Source: JABFXX01 sp964419605
GTDB lineage: Bacteria; Myxococcota_A; Polyangia; Haliangiales; Haliangiaceae
DNA length: 64,000 bases
NCBI GenBank assembly: GCA_964419605.1
Contig: CAYQQM010000001.1
Location: 1-64,000 of the forward strand
Direction of reading: 5' to 3'
Of this stretch, positions 8,357-17,389 are shown one piece after another (within the stretch, counting starts at the first letter, position 1; the number at the start of each line of letters is the position of its first letter). A program made the translations under genes and the position numbers. Below the pieces are notes generated by a model. The model did no database searches. It was given only the letters and a program-made list of their open reading frames with translations, and was not told the origin of the DNA.

Positions 8357-8959
8357 CTACTTGGTCTTGAGGATGCGAAGCGCGATGCGGCGATTTTTCC
8401 TGCGGCCTTCCTCCGTTGCGTTGTCGGCGACTGGAACCTTATCGCCGAAGCCTTTGGCAGTGAGGCGATGCGCCGCGATCCCTTGGCCGATCAGGTAGTT
8501 GCGTACTGCTTTGGCACGGGCGCTCGACACGCTTCGGTTGATTTCGCGAGGCGCTTTGGAGTCTGTATGACCCTCTACCTGAAGTTTCAGGATTCCCGGA
8601 TTTGCGCGCAGTATCGCGGCCACTTCGTCGAGAATTTGTTTGGCTCGAGGAGGGAGGACATCGGAACCGGGTTCGAACTCAATGGCTTCTGAGACTTCAA
8701 TGGCATCGTTCGTAGCCGCGATCTGGGCTAATCCCGCATGGGGGGTCTCGGTCCCCGCGCCAGCAGCCGAGTCGACTTGAGTCGGGTCGCCCCGCAAGGG
8801 GACTTCCGCCGGGGCGCCCGCAACGCACCCCTCCGCCGAGGCTGCCCCGTTGGGCGCCGGATGACATACCGGCGGCGCAGTCGACGTTCTACAGGCCGCG
8901 ACCAAGAATAATATGGTGGCCGCAAGAACCAGTCTTCGCGATTCTCGGATGACCGTCAT
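8357..8959 (-). CDS. OmpA-family peptidoglycan-binding lipoprotein
   Basis: The start is placed at the ATG at 8959, giving a 200-residue lipoprotein with signal MTVIRESRRLVLAATILFLV and lipobox VAAC. The C-terminal 110 residues form an OmpA/Pal domain: IEFEPGSDVLPPRA, VEGHTDSKAPREINRSVSSARA and GRRKNRR match the peptidoglycan-binding fold, including the Asp and Arg that contact diaminopimelate. It probably tethers the outer membrane to the cell wall. A longer open frame extends upstream to 9283 but overlaps mltG and lacks a signal peptide. The linker between the lipid anchor and the OmpA domain contains one copy of a dispersed palindromic repeat (8786-8819). Confidence 0.85.
   Translation of the reverse strand: MTVIRESRRLVLAATILFLVAACRTSTAPPVCHPAPNGAASAEGCVAGAPAEVPLRGDPTQVDSAAGAGTETPHAGLAQIAATNDAIEVSEAIEFEPGSDVLPPRAKQILDEVAAILRANPGILKLQVEGHTDSKAPREINRSVSSARAKAVRNYLIGQGIAAHRLTAKGFGDKVPVADNATEEGRRKNRRIALRILKTK
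8786..8819. repeat. Dispersed palindromic repeat, copy 1 (in OmpA linker)
   Basis: The segment reads as CCCC, GCAAGGGGACTT, then CCGGGGCGCCC, and resembles the copies at 35182, 57229 and 60865. It is inserted in frame in a non-conserved linker. Confidence 0.5.
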
Positions 8960-9030
8960 GCTGCCTACCGGCAGTATCACGTCGCGCGGCGCGAAGGACC
9001 TTTTTTTTTGCTTGCACGTACAGGGTACGG

Positions 9031-10161
9031 TCATCGCTGGTACTTGTCGACGTTGCGCTTGTGCTCCGCGTAGGATTTCGCGAACACATGGGTGCGCGCA
9101 TCCTTCGCGACGAAATACAGGTAATCCGATCCATCGGGAACAAGCACCGCTTCGATCGACCGGCGTCCCGGATTTGAAATCGGCCCGGGAGGCAGACCGG
9201 GGTGTTCGTACGTGTTGTACGGGTTGTCCGTATCGCGAAGTTGAGCGGTGTGAAGCCGATCTTGTTGGTTCCACGATTGGCATGCGCGGGACTTTTGCAA
9301 CGGAACTTCGCAGCCGTAGCGAATCGTGGGGTCCGTTTCGAGGCGGCGGGACGTGAACTGCGGAAACGTCAGCCGATTCTCAAATACCTGGGCAATGCGC
9401 GGCCGCTCGGCCGGATCGACCGCTTCCTTTTCTACAATCGAAGCCATGGTGAGGATTTCCCGATCGCTCCACTTGAGCTGGTCTTTGATCCGCGCCGAAG
9501 CTTGCGGGTGCCTCGCCAGCAACTCATTCCAAATCTCTTGGTGCCGCGCGATCAGACGGTCGAGCACAACGCGCGGCTTCTCCGAAATTCGAAACTCATA
9601 CGTGTCGGGGAATAGGTAACCCTCCACGGAGTCGCCGCTGATCGCGTGCTGCGCAAGGAACTCCTTGTCCCGTGCGATGCTCTCGAGTTCGTTAGCCGGG
9701 GCAACGCGCGCTGCTGCGAGGATCGAAAAGTACTCCAGCATATGCTTGCCCTCCGGCAGCGTGACCCTGATCGTCGCCTCCTTGACCCCTGCGACAAGCA
9801 CGCCAAGCAGCTCGGCGGGGGTAAGGGTGTCTTTCATCAGGTACTTTCCGGTTTTTACGCTCGTTGTGGTGCCTTCCCACATTGCGTACAGCCGAAACCA
9901 GGTCGGCCGCGCCAGCACCCGCTTCTCGGCCAGCATTTGGGCAATCTGCGGAAACGTCATGCCGGTTTTGATTTCAATCTCTACACTCTGGCCCGTGCCA
10001 GAGTGGCGATCGTCGGGATATGCGAGCGCTCGATGAACGAAAACCCCTGCGATCGCTACCACAAGGGCAATCGAGCCGACGACAATCGCAAGGGCAACGC
10101 GGAACGGACTTTTGGGGGACCGGCGCGCGGTGGACATATGAGTTGGGGGGCGTTCGCTCAT
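9031..10161 (-). CDS. mltG: Endolytic murein transglycosylase MltG
   Basis: The 376-residue protein has one N-terminal membrane helix (about 22-45) and a YceG/MltG body. The catalytic region ILTMASIVEKEA contains the conserved Glu, and RLQTDPT-like (RRLETDPTIRYG), NPYNTYEHPGLPPGPISNPG and YLYFVAKD motifs are all present. MltG cleaves nascent peptidoglycan strands at the inner membrane and helps set glycan chain length. It overlaps ruvX by ATGA, and the mltG-ruvX pairing is common in bacteria. The length fits the family. A run of nine T on the plus strand lies just past the 3' end. Confidence 0.93.
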   Translation of the reverse strand: MSERPPTHMSTARRSPKSPFRVALAIVVGSIALVVAIAGVFVHRALAYPDDRHSGTGQSVEIEIKTGMTFPQIAQMLAEKRVLARPTWFRLYAMWEGTTTSVKTGKYLMKDTLTPAELLGVLVAGVKEATIRVTLPEGKHMLEYFSILAAARVAPANELESIARDKEFLAQHAISGDSVEGYLFPDTYEFRISEKPRVVLDRLIARHQEIWNELLARHPQASARIKDQLKWSDREILTMASIVEKEAVDPAERPRIAQVFENRLTFPQFTSRRLETDPTIRYGCEVPLQKSRACQSWNQQDRLHTAQLRDTDNPYNTYEHPGLPPGPISNPGRRSIEAVLVPDGSDYLYFVAKDARTHVFAKSYAEHKRNVDKYQR

Positions 10162-10589
10162 CGAGAGTTTCGGTGCCTATCACCCTCTAGCCACGTCTGC
10201 AGGATCAACGTGGCAGCTTGTTGGTCGATGACTTGCTTGCGCCTGGTGCGCGAAAGGTCGGCTTCGATCAGCACGCGTTGGGCTTCCGCAGTGCTAAATC
10301 GTTCATCTTGCTCATGAAATGTTACTTCCGCAGGCAAATGAGAGCGCAGTGCTGCAGCGAATTGCTGCACGCGACGCGCGCGATGCCCTACTCGCCCGGA
10401 TAGCTCAAACGGCATTCCAATAACCACATCAGTGATAGCACGCTCGGCCACCAGGGTTGCGATTGCAACGACATCTCGATGGGTACCGCGACGATCGACA
10501 CGTGTGAGCGGATGGGCAGAAATCTGCGCTTCGTCCACGATCGCTACCCCGATGGTTTTTGAACCTACATCAAGTCCGAGTGCCCGCAT
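10158..10589 (-). CDS. ruvX: Putative Holliday junction resolvase / pre-16S rRNA nuclease YqgF
   Basis: The start is set at ATG 10589 (MRALGLDVGSKTIGVA), giving 143 residues, the normal size for RuvX/YqgF. The N-terminal LGLDVGSKTIGVA strand with catalytic Asp, the VVIGMPFELSGR segment and the DERFSTAEA motif define this RNase H-fold nuclease, which matures the 16S rRNA 5' end in E. coli and has been linked to Holliday junction resolution. It overlaps mltG by four bases. It is divergent from the DUF3467 gene, with only about 27 bp between starts. Confidence 0.9.
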   Translation of the reverse strand: MRALGLDVGSKTIGVAIVDEAQISAHPLTRVDRRGTHRDVVAIATLVAERAITDVVIGMPFELSGRVGHRARRVQQFAAALRSHLPAEVTFHEQDERFSTAEAQRVLIEADLSRTRRKQVIDQQAATLILQTWLEGDRHRNSR

Positions 10590-10616
10590 GCGCTGCCCAT
10601 AGTATACCGTTGCCAA

Positions 10617-10910
10617 ATGTCAGAAGAGCCACCCCCGAGTGCCCCGAAACTACAGGTGCAAATCGACGACGACGTTGCGCAAGGGATGTACGCGAACCTC
10701 GTGCTGCTAAACCACACCGAAAACGAATTTGTCCTCGACTTTGCATTCATTCAGCCCGCAAACGGCCGAGCCAAAGTGCGCGCGCGGATCCTTTCATCGC
10801 CACGTCATACCAAACGCTTGCTCAACGCGCTGCAAAAAAACCTAGAACGGTTCGAAGAACGCTACGGCCGCATTGAGCTGGGCGCCGACGAAGAGCCTGT
10901 CTTGCACTAA
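10617..10910 (+). CDS. DUF3467 family small protein
   Basis: This 97-residue acidic protein matches the DUF3467 pattern: a Pro-rich start, IDDDVAQGMYANLVLLNHTENEFVLDF, a conserved FIQP and a C-terminal helix ending ERFEERYG. The family is widespread in bacteria and has no established biochemical role; its fold resembles a small beta-rich protein that may form multimers. It is followed 10 bp later by the enoyl reductase gene and they may be co-transcribed. Confidence 0.85.
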   Translation: MSEEPPPSAPKLQVQIDDDVAQGMYANLVLLNHTENEFVLDFAFIQPANGRAKVRARILSSPRHTKRLLNALQKNLERFEERYGRIELGADEEPVLH

Positions 10911-10920
10911 CGCTAAGACG

Positions 10921-11802
10921 ATGATCCCTATCGATCTGACTGGGAAGCGCGCGTTGGTCGCCGGTGTCGCCGACGAGCGGGGACTGGGTTTTGCCATTGC
11001 GAAGGAACTCGCCGAGGCGGGAGCGCAGGTTGCGGTCGCCACGTGGCCGCCGCTGCTCAAGCTGTTTAAGGTCGTGCTGGCGCGCCCCACGACCGAGCGT
11101 TCTCTTCTGTTGCGCGATGGCACGAAGTTGCAGTTTCGGGAGATTCATCCATTCGATGCGGATTACGATCGACTGGAGGATGTGCCGGCAGAGGTGCGAA
11201 ACCACCGACGCTACGCCGATGCTGGCGATTTCACGGTTTCCGGGCTGGCAAGTGCGCTCGCCGCGAGTGGCGGCATCGACATCGTCGTTCACAGTCTGGC
11301 AAACGCGCCCGAAGTGAAACGGCCGCTCACGAGTACCTCTCGTGCGGGGTACCTGGCGGCGATCTCGTCGTCTGCCTACTCCTACGCGTCGCTGGTGCGC
11401 CAACTCGGACCGTTAATGTCGCCCGGCGGAGCGTTTTTGGCGCTGTCCTACCTCGCGTCCAACCGCGTTGTCCCGGGATATGGCGGCGGGATGTCGTCGG
11501 CGAAAGCTGCGCTTGAATCGGACGCCCGCGTACTGGCCTACGAGGCGGGTCGGCGCTGGGGGCACCGCGTAAATATCCTATCGTCGGGCCCGTACCCCTC
11601 ACGCGCTGCGGAAGCCATTGGTCCCATCGATCAGATGATTCAGCACACGGCTCGTGCGGCTCCGCTGCAGTCGCCGATTGCCGCTGCCGAAGTCGCAGCC
11701 ACCGCGGCATTTCTTGTGAGCCCGCTCGCACGTGGAATCACGGGAACGATCGTTTTCGTCGACAAAGGCTACTCGAGCATGGGAGTTTACGTCGACCGTT
11801 AG
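10921..11802 (+). CDS. fabI: Enoyl-[acyl-carrier-protein] reductase, plant/chlamydial long type
   Basis: The 293-residue protein is an SDR-fold enoyl-ACP reductase that performs the last step of each fatty-acid elongation cycle with NAD(P)H. The active-site Tyr and Lys lie in SYLASNRVVPGYGGGMSSAK. It carries the long insertion (about residues 45-95, LFKVVLARPTTERSLLLRDG through DVPAEVRNHRRYA) seen in plant-plastid, apicomplexan and chlamydial enzymes and absent from short enterobacterial FabI. The VHSLANAPEV and NILSSGPYPSRAAEAIG segments also match plant MOD1 in pattern. ATG 10921 is chosen because upstream in-frame codons overlap the DUF3467 gene and do not resemble the family. Confidence 0.9.
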   Translation: MIPIDLTGKRALVAGVADERGLGFAIAKELAEAGAQVAVATWPPLLKLFKVVLARPTTERSLLLRDGTKLQFREIHPFDADYDRLEDVPAEVRNHRRYADAGDFTVSGLASALAASGGIDIVVHSLANAPEVKRPLTSTSRAGYLAAISSSAYSYASLVRQLGPLMSPGGAFLALSYLASNRVVPGYGGGMSSAKAALESDARVLAYEAGRRWGHRVNILSSGPYPSRAAEAIGPIDQMIQHTARAAPLQSPIAAAEVAATAAFLVSPLARGITGTIVFVDKGYSSMGVYVDR

Positions 11803-11837
11803 GCGGGTACCTCTGGCAGGTGGTAGATTCGCGCCCC

Positions 11838-14072
11838 ATGAGTTTCGCTCGCAGCTGGGTCGGACTCGCAATCGCATTCACCGTGGCCAGTCCGATGGCA
11901 CGTGCCGAGGGCGAGCCGAGTTCCGAGACACCCGGTTCCGCTCGCATCCGTGTCAGCGGACGGGTGATCGATAGTGCAGGCCGACCCGTTCGAGGCGCCA
12001 GCGTAGCGAGCGAAACCGGACAAGATCGATCGACCACCGATGCCAACGGACGATTCGCGCTGCAAACCGCGGTCGGAACTACCTTGGTGATTACTTCGGA
12101 TCGCAACGGCGTCGCGCTCGCCAACGCGACCGGACCGGTCATCGATGACATCGTACTTGAGCTCGATCTTTCGAATGAGAACATCGAGATCGGTGGCGAA
12201 GCGCCAACCGCCGCCCTTGGCGCCGCCACACTGGACCGACACGACCTGCAGCGCCTCCCGGGGACTGGCGGCGACGTCGTGCGCGCGCTCAGTGCAATGC
12301 CGGGCGTCGTCAACCAGCAGCTCCCCCTAGGGTACTCGGGCGTGGTCATCCGCGGTGCGTCGCCGCAAGACTCAAAAGTGCTCGTGGACGATTTCGAGAT
12401 TCCGATTCTGTTTCATCCGCTCGGTATTCGCGCCATCGTTCCGGCTGAGTCCATTCAGTCATTGGAGTTCGTTCCTGGAGGCTTTGATGTAGCGTATGGC
12501 CGGTCGTCGTCCGGAATCGTGCGGCTTACCACCCGGGCCGGCAGCGACCGGCGAACAACCCAGGGCGAAGTATCGCTGATCGACGGCGGCGTACTTGCAC
12601 AGGGGCCCATTGGCGACCGCACCAGATATATGGTGGGAGTCCGTCGCTCGGTCATTGACTTCGTCGTACCGCTGGTATTGCCCGACAGCGTTGACCTGTC
12701 GCTGACGACCGTGCCGAACTATTACGATGAGCAATTTCGGATAGATCACGAACTCAGCTCGCGCTGGACCCTGATGGTTTCGTCCGTCGGAACCAACGAC
12801 ATCTTTGAGCTGTTCACCACGAAGAACGAAAGCGCAGGTGCGAAGCGGTTTTTTTCTCAAACCCGCTTTCTTCGATTGACCACTGCGGCCAAATATCACC
12901 GAGGCGAATGGCAGGCGAATCTGGGGCTCTCAAGCATGGTCACCGACCTAAATGCGGAAATTGGCCTCTACCAAAAGTTGCGCGTTCGCACGCCGTTGGT
13001 TACCCCCCGCGCGGTTCTGACTCGATCCGCAGCGTCCGCATTTGGGCTCAAAGACGTGGTGTGGAGCGGCGGGGCGGAAGCTCAGATCGGCCACTCCACA
13101 GTCGACATGGCGCTGCCGGTCGAGCGGCGCGAAGGCGAGGCATTTGGCCCGTATGATCCTACCGACACGACAAGCCGGTTCCGGGGTTCCGTATGGTTCC
13201 CCGACTACGCGATCTGGAGCTCCGTTGCCGCCACCCTGGATCCGCGGATCCGAATCACGAACGGTGTCCGGGTCGACTACTTCGGCCGGCCCAACGAAAT
13301 TGCCGTGCAGCCGCGTACCGAGATCAAGGTTAAGCTCCACGATGCGCTCACCGCGCGCTTAAGCGCCGGCGCATTTCGACGCCCCCCGGAATTTCAGTCG
13401 GAATTTCTGGACGAAAATGTGAAATCCGAGCGCTCAAACCAATATACGATGGGGCTTGAGTTTGTTCCGTTGCTCGGCATTCGGCTACAAGGCTCGCTCT
13501 ATTACACCGACCGGACGAGGCTGATCACACGCAATGCCGACGCGACGTTGGGAAACCGCGGTCGCGGGCTTAGCAAAGGCGCAGAACTTCTGGCCATGAT
13601 CCACAGCGGCGGCTCGTGGTTTGGATGGTTGGGCTATTCCTACTCCCACTCCGAGCGAGTAGATCAGGTTGGCCGGGCTGCGCGATTGTTCGACTACGAC
13701 CAACCGCACAACCTGAATGCGGCAGTGAGCTACAAGCGGGGGCGATGGCAGCTCGGGGCGAGGTTCCAGGTCTATTCCGGACTTCCGCATACGCCGATAA
13801 CCGGCGCAGAGTTTGACAGCGATCGAAATTTGCATATTCCAATCTCGGGCGCGATCAACTCCGACCGGGTTCCCATTCACCACCAATTCGATATTCGCGT
13901 CGATTGCTCATGGAAATGGGGAGGAACCGCGTGGCTTGCGTTTCTCGACGTGCAAAACGTCTATCTAAATCGCACCGTGGTCACATACTTCTACGGCTAC
14001 GACTACACGCAGCGCAGCGCGTTTGAGTCGTTGCCGCTAATCCCGTCGGCGGGACTTCGGGCGGTTCTATGA
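11838..14072 (+). CDS. TonB-dependent receptor-like outer membrane protein with regulatory-like N-domain
   Basis: The 744-residue protein has a signal peptide (about 1-24) and a carboxypeptidase-regulatory-like beta-sandwich (about 38-120, RVSGRVIDSAGRPVRGASV). A plug domain follows (about 130-230: GDVVRALSAMPGVV, GYSGVVIRGASPQDSKVLVDDFEIP, FVPGGFDVAYGRSSSGIV), then a long beta-barrel. This layout is typical of myxobacterial TonB-type receptors. No clear TonB box is visible before the plug, so energised uptake is uncertain. The substrate cannot be told. The stop overlaps the next gene as ATGA, linking it to a small lipoprotein. Confidence 0.85.
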   Translation: MSFARSWVGLAIAFTVASPMARAEGEPSSETPGSARIRVSGRVIDSAGRPVRGASVASETGQDRSTTDANGRFALQTAVGTTLVITSDRNGVALANATGPVIDDIVLELDLSNENIEIGGEAPTAALGAATLDRHDLQRLPGTGGDVVRALSAMPGVVNQQLPLGYSGVVIRGASPQDSKVLVDDFEIPILFHPLGIRAIVPAESIQSLEFVPGGFDVAYGRSSSGIVRLTTRAGSDRRTTQGEVSLIDGGVLAQGPIGDRTRYMVGVRRSVIDFVVPLVLPDSVDLSLTTVPNYYDEQFRIDHELSSRWTLMVSSVGTNDIFELFTTKNESAGAKRFFSQTRFLRLTTAAKYHRGEWQANLGLSSMVTDLNAEIGLYQKLRVRTPLVTPRAVLTRSAASAFGLKDVVWSGGAEAQIGHSTVDMALPVERREGEAFGPYDPTDTTSRFRGSVWFPDYAIWSSVAATLDPRIRITNGVRVDYFGRPNEIAVQPRTEIKVKLHDALTARLSAGAFRRPPEFQSEFLDENVKSERSNQYTMGLEFVPLLGIRLQGSLYYTDRTRLITRNADATLGNRGRGLSKGAELLAMIHSGGSWFGWLGYSYSHSERVDQVGRAARLFDYDQPHNLNAAVSYKRGRWQLGARFQVYSGLPHTPITGAEFDSDRNLHIPISGAINSDRVPIHHQFDIRVDCSWKWGGTAWLAFLDVQNVYLNRTVVTYFYGYDYTQRSAFESLPLIPSAGLRAVL

Positions 14073-14767
14073 GTTGCCCCCGGATCCCGACCGTCCTTGT
14101 CGCAGCGATGGTGTCCGCGTGCACCAATGACGTCGACCCAGCGTGGCAACTCGATCACGATCGAGTTATCGCCGTGCGGGTCACGCCGAACCGAATCGGT
14201 CTTGGCGAAACGGCACGACTCGACGCTTTGCTCGGTCGCAAAGGCTTGGCGCCGATCGAAGTTGCCCCGGACATGGTTGAAGTCGTGTCTCCCGCCAGGC
14301 TTGCAGATGCACTGCGCGGCCCTGGTCCGGAATGGACCGTCGCAACGCCGTCGGACGCGGAGTTGGCGGCCGCGCGCGCCGAGATCGACCTCGCCGCCGA
14401 CGCGCCAGTTCCGCTGCAGCTGCGAATGACGTTTGCGCCGAATGGCCTCGTCGCTCGCAAGGTCGTTTGGCTTGGCGAACACGCCGACAACCCTGTTCTG
14501 GCGGCTGCATTCATCGATGGCACAGATCGCAACGCCGCCGCATCGCTAACAGTCGCGCGCAATGTCGCCGTACCTTTGGCCGTAGATTTCGATAGCCGTT
14601 TCAACATCAACTGGCTGACGTCGTGCGGCACGATGCACGATTTCGACTTGTCCAAGGCCTATCTGCGGGTCGAACCCGGAGACCCCACCTCGGGAACTCT
14701 CGGCGTTGTCGTGCGCGACGAGGCCGGCGGCGTAGCCTGGCGGCTGTGGCCGATCACCGCAGAATAG
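14069..14767 (+). CDS. Lipoprotein partner of the TonB-type receptor
   Basis: The 232-residue product starts at the ATG that overlaps the receptor stop. It has a short signal peptide with lipobox VSAC near residue 18. The rest is beta-rich, with a VIAVRVTPNRIGLGETARLDAL stretch resembling the first strand of a bacterial Ig-like domain. A function as surface partner of the receptor is an inference from coupling alone. The gene converges with fusA, 12 bp away, with no obvious hairpin between them. Confidence 0.7.
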   Translation: MSCPRIPTVLVAAMVSACTNDVDPAWQLDHDRVIAVRVTPNRIGLGETARLDALLGRKGLAPIEVAPDMVEVVSPARLADALRGPGPEWTVATPSDAELAAARAEIDLAADAPVPLQLRMTFAPNGLVARKVVWLGEHADNPVLAAAFIDGTDRNAAASLTVARNVAVPLAVDFDSRFNINWLTSCGTMHDFDLSKAYLRVEPGDPTSGTLGVVVRDEAGGVAWRLWPITAE

Positions 14768-14779
14768 ATCCCGAATCCC

Positions 14780-16813
14780 CTACTGCTGCAGTGTATCGTA
14801 GGCGTGAAACTGCATTCGGAACGTAGCGCGACCTTCGCTGAGGCTGCGCAGCCGCGTCGAATAGCCAAACATATTCCGCAGTGGGACGAATGCTTGGACG
14901 ACGCGCTTGGTACCCGCGGCCCCTACATCCTGGACCTGGCCATAGCGTTGTTGCAGGTCGCCGATGACACCGCCAAGCGTGTCGTCCTCTGCCGTGACTT
15001 CCACGGACATAATCGGCTCGAGGCGTGCGGGTTCCGCATGCTGCACCGCGCGGCGAAATGCTTCCGCCGCCGCGGCGCGAACTCCGATCTCCGGGTTGCC
15101 ACCATCCCGGACCCCGACGTGCGTAAGCGTAACCTCGACGTCCTCAAGCGGATAGCCGTCCGGGCCGCTCGACGCGGCATCGCGCAACCCCTGCAACGCG
15201 GCTGCAACAACCGGCTCCGGCACAAGGGCCACAGTCGCCGCCAGTTCGCGCTTGAATTCCATGCCGGAACCGCGCGGCCGCGCTGCGACTTTGCACCGCG
15301 CTTCTCCGTAAATCGGCTGCTCTTTTTGGTCGCGCTCGAACACCGCCTGCCCGTCTCCGGATCCCAACACTGTTTCCCGGTACACGACCTGAGGCTTGCC
15401 AGCCCGCGCCTGAACCCCGTACTCGCGCTTCATGCGATCGACGATGATTTCGAGGTGCAACTCTCCCATCCCCGAGATAATCGTCTGCCCGGTGTCGGTG
15501 TCCTCCTTGACGCGAAAGGTAGGATCTTCTTCGACCATTTTTGCAAGCGCAAAATCCAGGCGCTCCTTTGCGGACGCATTGTCGGCTTCGATCGCCTGCG
15601 AGATCACCGGTTCGTAGGTGTCGATGCGTTCGAGCAATATCGGCGCTTTGGGGTCGCATACCGTGTCGCCAGTGGTGGCGTCTTTTAGACCCGCGGCCGC
15701 CACGATCTCGCCGGCGACAGCTTTTTCGAGGCGCTCGCGCTTGGCCGCATGAATCCGGAACAGCCGCGCGATCTTTTCCTTCTTGTTGGTGCGAACGTTC
15801 AGAATCTCCTGCCCCGCTTCAAGAACACCGCTAAACAGGCGCAAAAACACGACCTTGCGGCCTTCGTCCATCGCGATCTTAAACGCGAGGGCAGAAAACG
15901 GCTCGCTGTTCTTAGGCATTCGTACCAGCTTTTCGCTCGTATTTCGCGGATCGACGCCCGACACCGGCGGTACGTCGACTGGGGACGGCAAGTAGTCGAT
16001 GACCGCATCGAGCAGCGGGCGAATGCCTTTGTTTCGCAGTGCGGTTCCCCCCAGCACGGGAACCATTTTGACGGCGATCGTCGCACTGCGAATCGCCGCT
16101 TTGAGCTCCGCTTCGCTTAGCTCCTGCCCTTCGAGGTATTTCACCGCGATCGCGTCGTCCAAGTCGGCGAGAGCGCCGATCAGATGGTCTCGAGCTTCGG
16201 CAGCAAGTTCTCGAACGTCGGCTGGGATGTCAGCGACTTCTGGAGTGTCGGAAACGTCGCCCGAAAACATCAGCGCTTGCATGGCCACGAGATCGACCAC
16301 GCCTGCAAAGGAATCCTCCGCGCCTATGACGAGCTGAATCGGCACTGCGTTGGCGCCCAATCGTTCGCGCAGATCCGCAACTACCCTGGGAAACGACGCA
16401 CCCACACGGTCCAGCTTGTTAACAAAGGCAAGTCTGGGAACCTTGAACTTGTCCGCTTGATGCCACACGGTTTCGGATTGCGGCTGAACCCCGGCAACTC
16501 CGCAAAATACAACGACCGCACCGTCGAGAACGCGCAAGCTGCGCTCGACTTCGATCGTGAAGTCGACGTGACCTGGCGTGTCGATCAGGTGGATCTCGTG
16601 TTTTTTCCATTCAAACGTCGTTGCTGCGGCGGTGATCGTAATGCCACGCTCGCGCTCCTGTTCCATCCAATCCATTTCGGTTTCGCCGTCGTGCACTTCA
16701 CCGACTTTGTGGATCTTGCCGCTGTGGAACAGAAACCGCTCCGAAACGGTGGTTTTGCCCGCATCGATGTGGGCCACCACGCCTAGGTTACGGACGAGAT
16801 CGATCTTCGCCAT
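14780..16813 (-). CDS. fusA: Elongation factor G
   Basis: This 677-residue translational GTPase has all G-box motifs: AHIDAGKTT (G1), RGITI (G2), DTPGHVDF (G3) and NKLD (G4). Domains II-V follow with GMGELHLEIIVDRMKREYGV in domain III and the MFGYSTRLRSLSEGRA segment of domain V. EF-G drives ribosome translocation. It is slightly shorter than the usual 690-700 residues and stands alone, away from str-operon genes, so it may be a second, specialised EF-G (for example one tuned to ribosome recycling) rather than the main factor. That can be tested by counting fusA paralogues in the genome. Confidence 0.9.
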   Translation of the reverse strand: MAKIDLVRNLGVVAHIDAGKTTVSERFLFHSGKIHKVGEVHDGETEMDWMEQERERGITITAAATTFEWKKHEIHLIDTPGHVDFTIEVERSLRVLDGAVVVFCGVAGVQPQSETVWHQADKFKVPRLAFVNKLDRVGASFPRVVADLRERLGANAVPIQLVIGAEDSFAGVVDLVAMQALMFSGDVSDTPEVADIPADVRELAAEARDHLIGALADLDDAIAVKYLEGQELSEAELKAAIRSATIAVKMVPVLGGTALRNKGIRPLLDAVIDYLPSPVDVPPVSGVDPRNTSEKLVRMPKNSEPFSALAFKIAMDEGRKVVFLRLFSGVLEAGQEILNVRTNKKEKIARLFRIHAAKRERLEKAVAGEIVAAAGLKDATTGDTVCDPKAPILLERIDTYEPVISQAIEADNASAKERLDFALAKMVEEDPTFRVKEDTDTGQTIISGMGELHLEIIVDRMKREYGVQARAGKPQVVYRETVLGSGDGQAVFERDQKEQPIYGEARCKVAARPRGSGMEFKRELAATVALVPEPVVAAALQGLRDAASSGPDGYPLEDVEVTLTHVGVRDGGNPEIGVRAAAAEAFRRAVQHAEPARLEPIMSVEVTAEDDTLGGVIGDLQQRYGQVQDVGAAGTKRVVQAFVPLRNMFGYSTRLRSLSEGRATFRMQFHAYDTLQQ

Positions 16814-16904
16814 GGAACGCCGACCGGGGTATAGCGCGAAATTCAGCTGTGTGTACGCTTAGAACGAATGCCATTGCGACAGGACGATCCGCGGCATCCG
16901 GCGC

Positions 16905-17348
16905 TTAGCGCGGGCGCAACTGCTCGCAGGCGAGCCACTGCGCGAGGTTTGTCCGCTCCTCCAAGGTGGGCTGCGGACAGGCCCGATCGGCCGGTCCGCC
17001 TTTGACGCTCGGGCAGAGCTCGCCAGGCATGGCCGTGTTTTGGGCGTTGGGGCCTGCGCCGGCGTACGAGTCGATGTGATTGGCCACCTGGAGCACGCCG
17101 GTGAGGGAGTCGAAGTCGTGATAGATCGGTGCGCCGTTGCGTTTCGACCGCGGCAGATCACTGGCATGGCAGTTCACGCAATATTTGGTCATGAAGTCCC
17201 GGCCAAAACTGTCCCATGTAAGCGAGGTCGTCCCGGAAACCGGATCTGGATCAGGGCACATCGTCCCGGTTGGGGCCGTGCTTTCCGAGCAGGCGGCAGT
17301 CAAAACCAGATTCGTCGCAAACACTACTGCAAGGCGCATCTGCTTCAT
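16905..17348 (-). CDS. Mono-haem c-type cytochrome-like lipoprotein
   Basis: The 147-residue protein has a lipoprotein signal (lipobox TAAC near residue 20) and one haem-c site, CVNCH, near residue 57. A conserved block follows with NGAPIYHDFDSL, a Pro-rich MPGELCP and an ERTNLAQWLAC tail. The layout matches a second lipoprotein at 43474-43863, including the YC..CH spacing, the GAP..HD.D.L block and the final W.AC. It is probably attached to a membrane on the periplasmic side and transfers electrons. The Met of AMPGEL is a candidate sixth ligand. Confidence 0.75.
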   Translation of the reverse strand: MKQMRLAVVFATNLVLTAACSESTAPTGTMCPDPDPVSGTTSLTWDSFGRDFMTKYCVNCHASDLPRSKRNGAPIYHDFDSLTGVLQVANHIDSYAGAGPNAQNTAMPGELCPSVKGGPADRACPQPTLEERTNLAQWLACEQLRPR

Positions 17349-17389
17349 ACAAACCTATAGCGCATTTCAGCGCTGTGCGCCCAGCGCAC

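Noticed and set aside
8975..9010. Hairpin TCGCG-CGG-CGCGA followed by a run of nine T, resembling a terminator
   Set aside because: It would act on the plus strand, but both flanking genes are on the minus strand and no plus-strand transcript is expected there. It is likely chance or acts on antisense RNA.
9031..9283. N-terminal extension of the OmpA-family protein to 9283
   Set aside because: It overlaps mltG and lacks a signal peptide; the ATG at 8959 gives a textbook lipoprotein signal.
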